From: Xanthomonas sp. XNM01 | Lineage (GTDB): Bacteria > Pseudomonadota > Gammaproteobacteria > Xanthomonadales > Xanthomonadaceae | Direction of reading: 5' to 3' | Length of the DNA stretch: 64,000 bases | Assembly: GCF_014851915.1 (NCBI RefSeq) | Contig: NZ_JACVAP010000001.1 | Location: 248,001 to 312,000, forward strand | Part shown: positions 18,488 to 27,325 of the stretch, piece after piece | Position numbering within the stretch: the first letter of the stretch is position 1 | How the letters are laid out: each line of letters opens with the position of its first letter | The notes under the pieces: model-generated | The model's database searches: none | Told to the model about the DNA's origin: nothing | What the model saw: only the letters and a program-made list of their open reading frames with translations | Program-made: the position numbers and the translations under genes

Positions 18488-19819
18488 ATGCCCGAACTTC
18501 ATCGTCCGGTCCATTGCCATCCGTGCGGCGCGGCACCGGTCGCGAGCCCGGTGGTCCTGGCCTCGCTGTCGCTGCTGCTGGCGCTCGGTCTGTCGCTGCC
18601 GGTGGCCGCGAAGACGCCGCCCGCCCCGCCGCTGTCCACCGAGGCCCTGTCCGCGCCACGGCTGGGGATCGAGATCCTGCTGACCGAGCGCATCGACCTG
18701 CTGCGCGGCAGGCGCGTCGGCCTGGTCACCAATGCCACCGGCGTCGACCGTCAGCTGCGCAGCACGGTCGACCTGCTGGCCGCGCACCCGCAGGTGGAAC
18801 TGGTCGCCCTGTTCGGGCCGGAGCACGGCGTACGCGGCGACGTGCAAGCGGGCGACCACGTCGCCGACATCCGCGATGCGGCCACCGGCCTGCCGGTGCA
18901 CAGCCTGTACGGCGAGCATCGCGCGCCGACGCCGGCGATGCTGGCCGGCATCGAGGTACTCGTATTCGACATCCAGGACGTCGGCACGCGCTTCTACACC
19001 TACCCGTACACGCTGGCCGGGGTGATGCGCGCGGCCGCGGCCGCGGGGATTCCGGTCGTGGTGCCGGACCGTCCGGATCCCATCGGCGGCGTGCTGGTCG
19101 AAGGGCCGGTGCTGGACCCGGCGCTCGCATCCTTCGTCGGGATGTTCCCGATCCCGCTGCGGCATGGCATGACCATCGGCGAGCTGGCACGGCTGTTCAA
19201 CGCCGAGTACGGCATCGGCGCGGAGCTGCACGTGGTGCCCATGCAGGGCTGGGCGCGTGGCGACGAGCCGCTGCGAACCGCGCTGCCCTGGGTGCCGCCG
19301 TCACCGAACATGCCCACGCCGGACACCGCCCTTGTCTACCCCGGCACCGGCCTGCTCGAAGGCACGAATGTGTCGGAAGGGCGCGGCACCACGCGTCCGT
19401 TCGAGATCGTCGGTGCGCCGTTCGTCGATGCGCCGGCGCTGGCCGCGCGCCTGAACGCGCAGGCCCTGCCGGGCGTGCTGTTCCGCCCGGTCTGGTTCAC
19501 CCCCAGCTTCTCCAAGCATGCCGGCCAGCCCAGCGCCGGGGTGCAGCTGCATGTGACCGACCGCACCGCGTTCCGGCCCGTGCGCACCGGCATCGCCGTG
19601 CTCAAGGCGCTGCATGACCAGCATCCGGAGGCCTTCGCCTTCCTGCCGGGCGATCCTCCGTTCTTCGACCGGCTCGCCGGCATCGGCTGGCTGCGCGATG
19701 CGATCGACCGCGGGATGCCGCTGGACGCGATCGAGGCGCGCTGGCAGCCCGGACTCGAAGCGTTCGCGCCGGTACGGCGCCGTTACCTGCTGTACCCGGA
19801 GCCCGTGCCGCCGCGGTGA
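18488..19819 (+). CDS. namZ: NamZ-type exo-beta-N-acetylmuramidase (DUF1343)
   Basis: DUF1343 proteins include NamZ, an exo-lytic enzyme that releases MurNAc from the non-reducing ends of peptidoglycan fragments. The 443-residue precursor has a signal peptide with core VVLASLSLLLALGLSLPVAA. The family blocks follow: GIEILLTERIDLLRGRRVGLVTNATGVD, ALFGPEHGVRGD, VLVFDIQDVGTRFYTYPYTL, VPDRPDPIGG, PLRHGMTIGELARLFN, VPPSPNMPTPDTALVYPGTGLLEGTNVSEGRGTTRPFE. A GGAG site precedes the ATG at 18488. It should act in the periplasm. The divergent neighbour is MurQ-like, which supports a joint role in MurNAc recovery. Confidence 0.88.
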   Translation: MPELHRPVHCHPCGAAPVASPVVLASLSLLLALGLSLPVAAKTPPAPPLSTEALSAPRLGIEILLTERIDLLRGRRVGLVTNATGVDRQLRSTVDLLAAHPQVELVALFGPEHGVRGDVQAGDHVADIRDAATGLPVHSLYGEHRAPTPAMLAGIEVLVFDIQDVGTRFYTYPYTLAGVMRAAAAAGIPVVVPDRPDPIGGVLVEGPVLDPALASFVGMFPIPLRHGMTIGELARLFNAEYGIGAELHVVPMQGWARGDEPLRTALPWVPPSPNMPTPDTALVYPGTGLLEGTNVSEGRGTTRPFEIVGAPFVDAPALAARLNAQALPGVLFRPVWFTPSFSKHAGQPSAGVQLHVTDRTAFRPVRTGIAVLKALHDQHPEAFAFLPGDPPFFDRLAGIGWLRDAIDRGMPLDAIEARWQPGLEAFAPVRRRYLLYPEPVPPR

Positions 19820-19843
19820 GCGCCCTGCGGCGCGCGACCGGCG

Positions 19844-21211
19844 TCAGACCGCTTCCAGCGCGTCCAGGTAATCGCGGCGCCAGGCATGGATGTCGTGGCG
19901 CTGCAGGTACTCCATCATCGTGTGCCAGCGCTCGCGGCGGCGTGCCAGCGGCATCGTCGCCGCAGTGGCGATCGCATCTGCCACGCCGTCCAGGTCGTGC
20001 GGGTTGACCTGCAGCGCCTCCTTCAGCTCGTGGGCCGCGCCGGCCAGCAGCGACAGCACCAGCACGCCGGGGTTCTCCGGATCCTGCGAGGCCACGTACT
20101 CCTTGGCGACGAGGTTCATGCCGTCGCGCAGCGGGGTGACCAGGCCGACCCGCGCGCAGCGGTAGAAGCCGGTCAGGGTGGCGTGCGGGAAGTTGCGGTT
20201 GACGTAGCGCAGCGGCGTCCATTCCGGCTCGGCGTGCGCGCCGTTGATGTGGCCGGCGATCTGTTCCAGTTCGCCGCGCAGGCGCTGGTACTCGTTGACG
20301 TCGCCGCGCGACACCGGCGCGATCTGCAGATAGGTCAGGCTGCCCTTCTGGTCCGGATGCCGTTCCAGGTAACGCTCGAAACCGTGGAAGCGCTCGGGCA
20401 GTCCCTTGGAGTAGTCGAGCCGGTCCACGCCGATCGCCAGCTGGCGCCGCTCCAGGCTGGCGCGCAGGTCGCGCAGCGCCGGCTTGTTGACCGCGGCGGC
20501 GGCCTGGCGGGCGATGTGCGCGGTGTCGATGCTGATCGGGAACGTGCCGGTGCGGAATGCGCGTCCACCCGGCGCTTCGAGCAGGTTGGGCGCGAGGATG
20601 CGGCCGCCGCCGTACAGGCGCACGTAGGACTGGAAGCGGTCGTTGTCGCGCTGGGTCTGGAAGCCGATCAGGTCGTAGGCGTACAGCGTGGAGAACAGCC
20701 GCTGGTGGTCGGGCATCGCCATCAGCAGATCGGCCGACGGCACCGGCACGTGCAGGAAGAAGCCGATCTTGCAGCCGACGCCGCGCTCGCGCAGCAGCGC
20801 CGCCAGCGGGATCAGGTGGTAATCGTGGATCCAGACGGTGTCGTCGTCGCGCAGCATCGGCGCGAGCCGGTCGGCGAACAGCGCGTTGACCCGGCGGTAG
20901 CCTTCGCGGGTGGCGCGGTCGTAGTCGACCAGGTCCAGCCGGAAGTGCAGCAGCGGCCACAGCGCGCGGTTGGAGAAACCGTTGTAGTAGGCGTCGATGT
21001 CGGCCTTGTTGAGGTCGACCGTGGCGTAGCGGATGTCGCCATCCTGCTGCTCGTGCAGTTCGCCGCTGTTGCCGCGCACGGTCTTGCCGCTCCAGCCGAA
21101 CCACAATCCGCCGCGCTCGCGCAGCGCGCCCTGCAGGGCGACCGCAAGACCGCCGGCGCGGTTCTCACCGGGCAGGGCGACGCGGTTGGAGACGACGACC
21201 AGGCGGCTCAT
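19844..21211 (-). CDS. otsA: trehalose-6-phosphate synthase
   Basis: GT20 enzyme that joins glucose from a UDP- or other NDP-glucose donor to glucose-6-phosphate. The 455 residues show SNRVALPG, the WFGWSGKTV loop, [45 protein letters not shown] and [14 protein letters not shown], all typical. The start at 21211 overlaps the stop of the GH15 gene by four bases (ATGA). It is the last gene of the otsB-GH15-otsA unit, which should raise trehalose under osmotic stress. It converges with namZ across 24 bases. Confidence 0.95.
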   Translation of the reverse strand: MSRLVVVSNRVALPGENRAGGLAVALQGALRERGGLWFGWSGKTVRGNSGELHEQQDGDIRYATVDLNKADIDAYYNGFSNRALWPLLHFRLDLVDYDRATREGYRRVNALFADRLAPMLRDDDTVWIHDYHLIPLAALLRERGVGCKIGFFLHVPVPSADLLMAMPDHQRLFSTLYAYDLIGFQTQRDNDRFQSYVRLYGGGRILAPNLLEAPGGRAFRTGTFPISIDTAHIARQAAAAVNKPALRDLRASLERRQLAIGVDRLDYSKGLPERFHGFERYLERHPDQKGSLTYLQIAPVSRGDVNEYQRLRGELEQIAGHINGAHAEPEWTPLRYVNRNFPHATLTGFYRCARVGLVTPLRDGMNLVAKEYVASQDPENPGVLVLSLLAGAAHELKEALQVNPHDLDGVADAIATAATMPLARRRERWHTMMEYLQRHDIHAWRRDYLDALEAV

Positions 21212-22995
21212 GACGCCTCCTGCCAGGACCGCGACAGCCGCATCGCGGCGATGATCAGGCCCACGTGCGAGTAGGTCTGCGGGAAGTTGCCCCAGCCTTC
21301 GCCATCCTCGAACGCCATGTCCTCCGACAGCAGGCCCAGGTGGTTGCGGTGCGAGAGCACGCGCTCGAACAGTTCGCGCGCCTCGTCGATCCGGCCGATC
21401 GCGGCCAGCGCGTCGATGTACCAGAATGTGCAGATGGTGAAGCTGGTTTCCGGCGCGCCGAAGTCGTCCGGCGCGATGTAGCGGTAGATTCCGTCGCCAT
21501 GGCGCAGGTCGCGGCCGATCGCCTCGACCGTGGCCACGTAGCGCGGATCGTCGGCGGCAACGAAGCCGATGTCGACCAGCAGCAGCAGCGAGGCATCCAG
21601 GTAGTCGCTCTGGAACGACGCGCTGAAATGGCCGGCTTCCTCGCGCCAGGCGCGCTCCAGCGTGGTCGCGCGGATGGTGTCGGCGCGGCCGCGCCAGTAC
21701 TCGGCGCGTTCGTGCAGCTGCAGGCGCTGGGCGATCTTGGCCAGGCGGTCGCAGGCGGCCCAGCACATCGCCGCGGTGTAGGTGTGGACCTCGGCGCGGC
21801 CGCGGAACTCCCACAGGCCGGCGTCGGGCACGTCGTGCAGGGCGAAGGCGCGCTCGCCCAGCGGCTCGAGCCGGGCGAAGGTACCCGCATCGCCGGGATC
21901 GACCAGGCGCTGGTCGAAGAACAGCTGGGTCGAGGCCAGCACGACCGAGCCGTAGACGTCGTGCTGCTTCTGGATCCAGGCCAGGTTGCCGCGCCGCACC
22001 GGGCCCATGCCGCGGTAGCCGGCCAGCGAATCGACCTCGTGCTCGTCCAGCCTGTCCTCGAAGCCGATGCCGTACAGCGGCTGCAGGCTGCCATCGCTGG
22101 TGGCGATGTTGAAGATGTAGCGCAGGAACTCCTCCATGCTGCGGGTCGCGCCCAGGCGGTTGAGCGCGCGCACCACGAAGGCCGCATCGCGCAGCCAGCA
22201 GTAGCGGTAGTCCCAGTTGCGGATCGAGCCGGGGGCCTCGGGAATCGAGGAGGTCATCGCGGCGATGATCGCGCCGCTGTCCTCGTACTGGCACAGCTTG
22301 AGCGTGATCGCGCTGCGGATCACCGCTTCCTGCCACTCCAGCGGCACCGACAGGTAGCGGACCCATTCGCGCCAGTAGTCGGTGGTCCGGTTCAGCGCTT
22401 CTTCGACATACCCGGAGATCGAGCGCTGCAGCGATTCGTCCGGACCCAGGATCAGGTGCAGCGGATGGCTGAGCACGAACGGCAGGCCGTCGCGGATGAA
22501 GCGGACCGGTACGTCGGTGGTCAGGCGCAGGGTGAAGTCGGGCAGCAGCCAGCGCATGTGGTTGCTGCCCCAGGTGTGCTCGGGCACGCGTGCGCCCCAG
22601 TCGGCCAGCGGCCGCGCCAGCACGCGGATGCGCGGATTGCCCGACAGCGGCGTGATCCGGCGGATGATCGAGACCGGCCGGTAGAAGCGGCCGTTGTTGC
22701 GCCAGCGCGGGGCGAAATCCAGGATTTCCACCGAGGCGCCATGCGCATCGTGCAGCACGGTACGCAGCACGGCGGTGTTGGGGATGTAGGCCTGCTCGCT
22801 GCGGGCGAAGTCTTCCAGCTCGATCGCGAAATCGCCACCTTCATGCTCGCGCGGCGAGAGCAGGGCGCAGAACGCGGGGTCGCCGTCGAAGGCCGGCAGG
22901 CAGCCCCAGACCACGCGACCGTGTTCGTTCACCAGCGCGCCGAAACTGCCGTTGCCGATCACGCCAAGCTGCAGGTTGGCTTCGTGTACTTGCAT
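21208..22995 (-). CDS. glycoside hydrolase family 15 protein (trehalase/glucoamylase-like)
   Basis: A 595-residue GH15 (alpha/alpha)6-barrel enzyme. The N-terminal beta-sandwich begins LGVIGNGSFGALVNEHGRVVWGCLPAFDGDP. The catalytic domain has RNWDYRYCWLRDAAFVVRAL, HFSASFQSDYLDASLLLL and ETSFTICTFWYIDALA. Members beside ots genes are known or suspected trehalases, so it may split the trehalose made by its neighbours. A glucoamylase-type alpha-glucan activity is the alternative. I chose the ATG at 22995, preceded by GGGGA, over one 12 bases upstream. There is no signal peptide, so it is cytoplasmic. Confidence 0.9.
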   Translation of the reverse strand: MQVHEANLQLGVIGNGSFGALVNEHGRVVWGCLPAFDGDPAFCALLSPREHEGGDFAIELEDFARSEQAYIPNTAVLRTVLHDAHGASVEILDFAPRWRNNGRFYRPVSIIRRITPLSGNPRIRVLARPLADWGARVPEHTWGSNHMRWLLPDFTLRLTTDVPVRFIRDGLPFVLSHPLHLILGPDESLQRSISGYVEEALNRTTDYWREWVRYLSVPLEWQEAVIRSAITLKLCQYEDSGAIIAAMTSSIPEAPGSIRNWDYRYCWLRDAAFVVRALNRLGATRSMEEFLRYIFNIATSDGSLQPLYGIGFEDRLDEHEVDSLAGYRGMGPVRRGNLAWIQKQHDVYGSVVLASTQLFFDQRLVDPGDAGTFARLEPLGERAFALHDVPDAGLWEFRGRAEVHTYTAAMCWAACDRLAKIAQRLQLHERAEYWRGRADTIRATTLERAWREEAGHFSASFQSDYLDASLLLLVDIGFVAADDPRYVATVEAIGRDLRHGDGIYRYIAPDDFGAPETSFTICTFWYIDALAAIGRIDEARELFERVLSHRNHLGLLSEDMAFEDGEGWGNFPQTYSHVGLIIAAMRLSRSWQEAS

Positions 22996-23034
22996 TCCAG
23001 TCCCCATCGGATCGGGGCGGCGGCGCGGGATGCG

Positions 23035-23817
23035 CTACCGCGTGGTGGTCTCCAGTGCCGCGGCGTTCGTCGCCAGCCAGGCGTGCACGGCGGCGGTGCC
23101 CGGCAGTCCGTAGGTCGCCGCGCTTCCGGCGCGGTCGCCGACCAGCACCGCCCAGCCGCCGAGGCGCTGGGCGGCGGCGAAGCCGAACTCGTCGGTCAGG
23201 TCGTCGCCGATGAACACCGGCGTGCGTCCGGCAAAGGCCGGCTGCCGCATCATCCGGGCGACCGCGCCGCCCTTGTCGGTGCCTTCAGGCACGAATTCGA
23301 CGACATGGTTGCCCGGCTGAAGGCGATAGCCCGGCAGCGCCGGCAGCCAGGCGAGCGCGAAGGCCTGCACGGTTTCGCCGGCCTCCGGTGCCGCGCGCCA
23401 GTGCAGGGCGATGCTCACGCCCTTGTCCTCGACCAGCACGCCGGGATGGGCTGCCGCCATCCTGGCGGCGTCGTGATGCAGCGCGTGCAGGAACGCCGAG
23501 GTGTCATCGGGCAGCGCGTCGCGGGCGTCGGCGCTGCTGCGGAACTCGTGCCCGTGCAGGCCGGCGGATGGCAGGCGCAGCGGAGCGAACAGCGTGTCCA
23601 GCTGCGCCAGCGGGCGGCCGCTGACCAGGGCCACCGCGCCATGCAGGCGGTCGCTGATGCGGCCGATCGCGTCCAGCACGCCGGGCAGGACGTGGACGCT
23701 GGACGGATCGTCGCTGAAGTCGATCAGGGTGCCGTCGACATCGAGGAACAACGCGCAGGCGTCGTCCAGCAACGGCGGCGATGGTCGTGGGGGGGGTGCA
23801 TCGGCCATGCCGCCCAT
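23035..23817 (-). CDS. otsB: trehalose-6-phosphate phosphatase
   Basis: HAD-superfamily phosphatase that dephosphorylates trehalose-6-phosphate to trehalose. HAD motif I is LFLDVDGTLIDF (nucleophile Asp near residue 27), motif II lies in VALVSGRP, the Lys of motif III in GTDKGGAV, and motif IV is FIGDDLTDE. The 260 residues fit OtsB, with the cap domain between motifs II and III (GHEFRSS, GVSIALHWR). An in-frame ATG at 23808 is an equally plausible start. It is first in the otsB-GH15-otsA unit, so the promoter should lie in the region to its right. Confidence 0.92.
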   Translation of the reverse strand: MGGMADAPPPRPSPPLLDDACALFLDVDGTLIDFSDDPSSVHVLPGVLDAIGRISDRLHGAVALVSGRPLAQLDTLFAPLRLPSAGLHGHEFRSSADARDALPDDTSAFLHALHHDAARMAAAHPGVLVEDKGVSIALHWRAAPEAGETVQAFALAWLPALPGYRLQPGNHVVEFVPEGTDKGGAVARMMRQPAFAGRTPVFIGDDLTDEFGFAAAQRLGGWAVLVGDRAGSAATYGLPGTAAVHAWLATNAAALETTTR

Positions 23818-24146
23818 TGTGCCGGGACGGATGTGATGTTCAGGTTATGCGGCTGGCCAGGATCGTCGCCGAACGACGGCAATCGGAGTGCAACGACGCG
23901 ATTCGTGCGTACCTGCGCAGGTCGGCGTCGGCTGTCGGTGAATGATCGGCCGCCATGCTGTGCCAGCGGCCGTGTCGGGCAGGTGAGGTCCGGGACCGGC
24001 GCTCGCGGATGGGCAGCTGGCCTGCGCGTCGGCCTGATCGCGGTCGGGGCCGGTGCCCCATCCCGACCAGCGGCTCATGGCGGATCGGGTGGGGACATGC
24101 CAACGGCATCATGACCCCGCCGCCATCGGCGGCGGGGCCGGCGTGC
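23818..24146. other. intergenic gap upstream of otsB
   Basis: About 330 bases with no convincing gene, lying between the starts or ends of two leftward genes. It should hold the otsB promoter, but no clean -35/-10 pair stands out. A perfect 12-base palindrome, ACCTGCGCAGGT (23911-23922), could be an operator. The right end holds the hairpin described separately. Confidence 0.5.
24115..24137 (-). terminator. hairpin behind the TonB receptor gene at 24147
   Basis: A perfect 10-base stem CCCCGCCGCC / GGCGGCGGGG with an ATC loop sits 9 bases after the stop codon. There is no T-run, so it is either an unusual terminator or an RNA-end stabiliser. Confidence 0.5.
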
Positions 24147-26564
24147 TCAGAAGCTGTAGCGGACGCGGCTGTAGTAGTACGCGCCGTTGCTGCCGATCGG
24201 CGACAGCACGTCGTAGGGCAGGTTGCCGAAGTAGTGGATGTCCTCGTTGGAGAGGTCGGCGTACTCGTCGGTCAGGTTCTGCCCGCCCAGGGCCACGCTC
24301 CAGCGCTCGTTGAAGCGGTACTCGACCTCTGCGTCGAGCTGCCACTTGGCGCTGTAGACCTGTTCGGGCTCGAAGCCGCCGCCGAAGTTGAAGATGCGCC
24401 TGGCGCTGCCATGCCGCTGCACGCGGGTCAGCAGGTTCCAGTGGTCGTTGCTCCAGGTGGCGCTGAACTGGGCGCGGGTGCGCGGTGCGGCGTCGGTCAG
24501 GGTGTTGCTCTCCTCGACGCCGAACAGCAAGTAGGACGGATCCAGCGCGGTCAGCTGCGCCGGCGTGGCGACGATGTTCTCCAGCTCGGTCTTGGCGTAG
24601 CTCCAGGTGCCGGTCAGCAGCAGACGGCCGCCGGCCAGTTCATCGCGCCAGTTGGCCACCAGCTCGGCGCCGCGGGTGCGGGTGTCGGCGGCGTTGACGA
24701 AGAACTGCGCGCTCTCGATGGTGGCTACGTCGAAATTGGCGTCGACGAAACCGGTCAGCGCGTCGCCGGTGATCGCCTCGGACAGCGCGACGCGGTCGTC
24801 GATCTCGATCTGGAACAGGTCGAACGACAGGTCGAAGTGCTCGCCGATGCGGCTGGTGAAGCCCAGGCTGAGGTTGAGCGACGTCTCCGGCTTCAGCTCG
24901 GTCGCGCCGAGCGCACGCGCGATCGGGTTGTTCACCGACAGCAGGCGGCCCTGCACGATCTGGCCGGCGGCGTTGTAGCCGGTGCTGGTGGATTCGTAGC
25001 CGATCTGGGCCAGCGAGGGCGCACGGAAGTTGTTGGACACCGCGCCGCGCAGCGCGAACGCCGGGGCGAACTCGTAGCGGGCGGCCAGCTTGCCGGTGAA
25101 CTCGCCACCGAAATCCTCGTCATGCTCATAGCGTGCGCTGAGGTCGGTGCTGAACTTCTCGCCGAAACGGCTGGACAGGCCGGCGTAGAGGCTGGCGACA
25201 TCGCGATCGAGGTCGGCCTCGTCCTGCGGGGTCAGGCCGCCACCGGCCTGCGAGCCGGCCGGGCGGTCGGTGAAGGGGCCGACCGCGTAGCTGGCCGGGT
25301 CGCCGGCACCGGTTTCGTAGTGTTCGGTGCGGAACTCGGCACCGACCGCGACGGTATGGAAGTTGGCGCCGGCGTCGAACCCGCGGCTCAGGTCGATGTT
25401 GGCCAAGGTCTGGTCGAAGGCGTAGTCGCCGGTACGGAAGCGGGTCGGGCTGGACGGGCCGAGCGAGGCGTTGATCGAGTCGACCAGGCGATAGGTGAAT
25501 TCATTGCGCCCGTGGTTGAGGCTGGCGTCGTAGTCCCACTCGCCCAGGCGGCCGCGCACGCCGGCCACGGCCGACACGTCGAGGTTCTCGCCGAGCGAGA
25601 CCGGGCGGAAGCCGTTCGGATAGACCTGCGGCCAGTTGGCCGCGCCGTCCGGATAGCGGAAGTAGTTGGCGCCGCGCGTGTCGCGCTGGTTCCAGGTGCC
25701 GAAGGCGTAGGCGGTGGCGTCCTCGCCCAGCGGCAGCTCGGCGTTCAACCAAGCGTTGATGTCCTTGGACTGGCCATCGCCCAGGTGGTAATTGCGCTGG
25801 CCCTGCACGGCCAGGTTGGCGGGGGTCTGGTCCCACGGCGGCACCTGGTCGAAGCCGGCGCGGTTGGTCGCGTTGCGGTGCTTGTACTCCAGGCCGACGC
25901 GCAGGAAGCCGCCCTCTCCCAGGCCGGTGCCGACCTTGCCGCTGAGGAAGGTGGTCTGGCCGTCGGTCAGGGTGCGGTCGATCGGCTCGACGTCGGTGTG
26001 GTGCGCGCCGTAGCTGGCTTCAAGCTCGCCGCCTTCGGCGCGGCTGTCGAGGATCACGTTGATCACGCCGGCCACGGCATCGGAGCCGTACTGGGCGCCG
26101 GCGCCGTCGCGCAGCACCTCGATGCGCTGGATCGCGCTGACCGGGATCGCGTTGAAATCCACCGGCGTGGTGCCGCGGCCGATCTTGCTGCCGGTGCTGA
26201 CCAGGGCGCTGGTGTGGCGGCGCTTGCCGTTGACCAGCACGAGGACCTGGTCGGGCGAGAGGCCGCGCAGCTGCGCGGCACGCACGTGGTCGGCGCCGCC
26301 GGAGTTGGACTGGCGCGGGAAGTTGAACGAGGGCAGCAGGGTCTGCAGTGCGCTGCCCAGTTCGCCGTTGAGCACGCCCGCCTTGCGGATGTCCTCAGCG
26401 GTCAGCACGTCGACCGGCGAGGTCGACTCGAGCACGGTGCGGTCGCTGGCGCGCGTGCCGGTGACGATGACCTGGTCGAGGGTGGTGGTGGCCTGCGCAA
26501 AGGCGGTGGAGGGCAGGGCGAGCGCCAGGGCGATGGCGAGGGGCGTGCGGGGCAGCAGCTGCAT
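24147..26564 (-). CDS. TonB-dependent receptor (no STN domain), substrate unknown
   Basis: Outer-membrane gated barrel of 805 residues. A signal peptide (core LAIALALALPSTAFA) is followed by a plug domain. The plug starts with the TonB-box-like LDQVIVTGTRASDRTVLESTSPVDVLTAEDI and contains RGLSPDQVLVLVNGKRRH and the IQRIEVLRDGAGAQYGSDAVAGVINVIL signature. The barrel ends in Phe (YYYSRVRYSF). The plug resembles the large Xanthomonas/Caulobacter CUT-type families for organic nutrients more than siderophore receptors. No sugar or peptide genes flank it, so the substrate is unknown. The gene diverges from the DUF3574 lipoprotein across a gap with a perfect palindrome. Confidence 0.9.
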   Translation of the reverse strand: MQLLPRTPLAIALALALPSTAFAQATTTLDQVIVTGTRASDRTVLESTSPVDVLTAEDIRKAGVLNGELGSALQTLLPSFNFPRQSNSGGADHVRAAQLRGLSPDQVLVLVNGKRRHTSALVSTGSKIGRGTTPVDFNAIPVSAIQRIEVLRDGAGAQYGSDAVAGVINVILDSRAEGGELEASYGAHHTDVEPIDRTLTDGQTTFLSGKVGTGLGEGGFLRVGLEYKHRNATNRAGFDQVPPWDQTPANLAVQGQRNYHLGDGQSKDINAWLNAELPLGEDATAYAFGTWNQRDTRGANYFRYPDGAANWPQVYPNGFRPVSLGENLDVSAVAGVRGRLGEWDYDASLNHGRNEFTYRLVDSINASLGPSSPTRFRTGDYAFDQTLANIDLSRGFDAGANFHTVAVGAEFRTEHYETGAGDPASYAVGPFTDRPAGSQAGGGLTPQDEADLDRDVASLYAGLSSRFGEKFSTDLSARYEHDEDFGGEFTGKLAARYEFAPAFALRGAVSNNFRAPSLAQIGYESTSTGYNAAGQIVQGRLLSVNNPIARALGATELKPETSLNLSLGFTSRIGEHFDLSFDLFQIEIDDRVALSEAITGDALTGFVDANFDVATIESAQFFVNAADTRTRGAELVANWRDELAGGRLLLTGTWSYAKTELENIVATPAQLTALDPSYLLFGVEESNTLTDAAPRTRAQFSATWSNDHWNLLTRVQRHGSARRIFNFGGGFEPEQVYSAKWQLDAEVEYRFNERWSVALGGQNLTDEYADLSNEDIHYFGNLPYDVLSPIGSNGAYYYSRVRYSF

Positions 26565-26604
26565 GGGGACTTCCGGTGCGGGGGCGGGGGTCCGGATGGC
26601 TCTT

Positions 26605-26630
26605 CATATTCATCCGGATGGAGCGATATG
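26605..26630. promoter_or_regulatory. palindromic operator candidate between divergent genes
   Basis: CATCCGGATG (26611-26620) is a perfect palindrome, flanked symmetrically by CATAT (26605-26609) and ATATG (26626-26630). A second TCCGGATGG copy starts at 26591. The position, 40-60 bases from the leftward receptor start and about 130 from the rightward DUF3574 start, suits a regulator site. The regulator is unknown. Confidence 0.4.
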
Positions 26631-26755
26631 ATAGCGGCCCCGCCGCGCCTGCGGCATCCCCTCCGGCACCCCGACCGGGCATCAGCTCATTGCCTTTGGT
26701 TATTTGCCCGGATTTCCTCACGCCCCACACGCTGCCCCGCCCTGGAGTCCCGCCG

Positions 26756-27241
26756 ATGTCCCTGCGTCTGCCTGCCCTCGTCCTGCTGCTTGCCGGTCTG
26801 TCCGGCCTCGGCGCCTGCGCCACCACCGCACCCGCCGCCGCCCCGCAGGCGACCACGTCCAGCTTCCACGGCGATGCCGCCCGCCCGGCCGCGGCCCAGG
26901 GCTGGGTGCGCAGCGAGCTGTACTTCGGTGTAGGCCGCGAGGATGGGCCGTCGGAACGGGCGCAGACCGACGCCATCGGCGAGGAGCGCTGGCGCGCCTT
27001 CCTGGACAAGGAGGTCACCGCGCGCTTCCCGGACGGGCTGACCGTGTTCGACGCCTACGGCCAATGGCTGTTCCGCGGCGCGCCCGAGCCGAACCGGCTG
27101 CGCTCCAAAGTGCTGGTGATCCTGCACGAGGACACCCCGCAGCGCCGCGCCGACATCGAGGCGATCCGCCTGGCCTGGAAGGAGGCCACCGGCCACCAGT
27201 CGGTGCTGTGGGCGCGGCAGCCGGTCGAGGTCTCGTTCTGA
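26756..27241 (+). CDS. DUF3574 domain lipoprotein
   Basis: A 161-residue precursor whose signal peptide ends in the lipobox GLGAC (Cys21), so it should be membrane-anchored. The mature part is a DUF3574 domain: WVRSELYFGVGREDG, WRAFLDKEVTARFPDGLTVFDAYGQWLFRG, RSKVLVILHED and the ending SVLWARQPVEVSF. The family has no assigned function. I chose the ATG at 26756 because it opens directly into the signal peptide, although the frame is open 180 bases further up. It lies between two oppositely oriented TonB receptors and may belong with the downstream one, 84 bases away. Confidence 0.82.
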   Translation: MSLRLPALVLLLAGLSGLGACATTAPAAAPQATTSSFHGDAARPAAAQGWVRSELYFGVGREDGPSERAQTDAIGEERWRAFLDKEVTARFPDGLTVFDAYGQWLFRGAPEPNRLRSKVLVILHEDTPQRRADIEAIRLAWKEATGHQSVLWARQPVEVSF

Positions 27242-27325
27242 GCCCCGACGGCCGGCACTTCCGCCGTTCGCTGCATTGCATCATCGTGACATCCCCGTGA
27301 CCCCCACCACCGAGGCCCCACCGCC

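Noticed and set aside
23818-24146. tRNA or small RNA gene in the gap before otsB
   Set aside because: No cloverleaf or T-loop signature and no terminator. The only structure is a 12-base palindrome.
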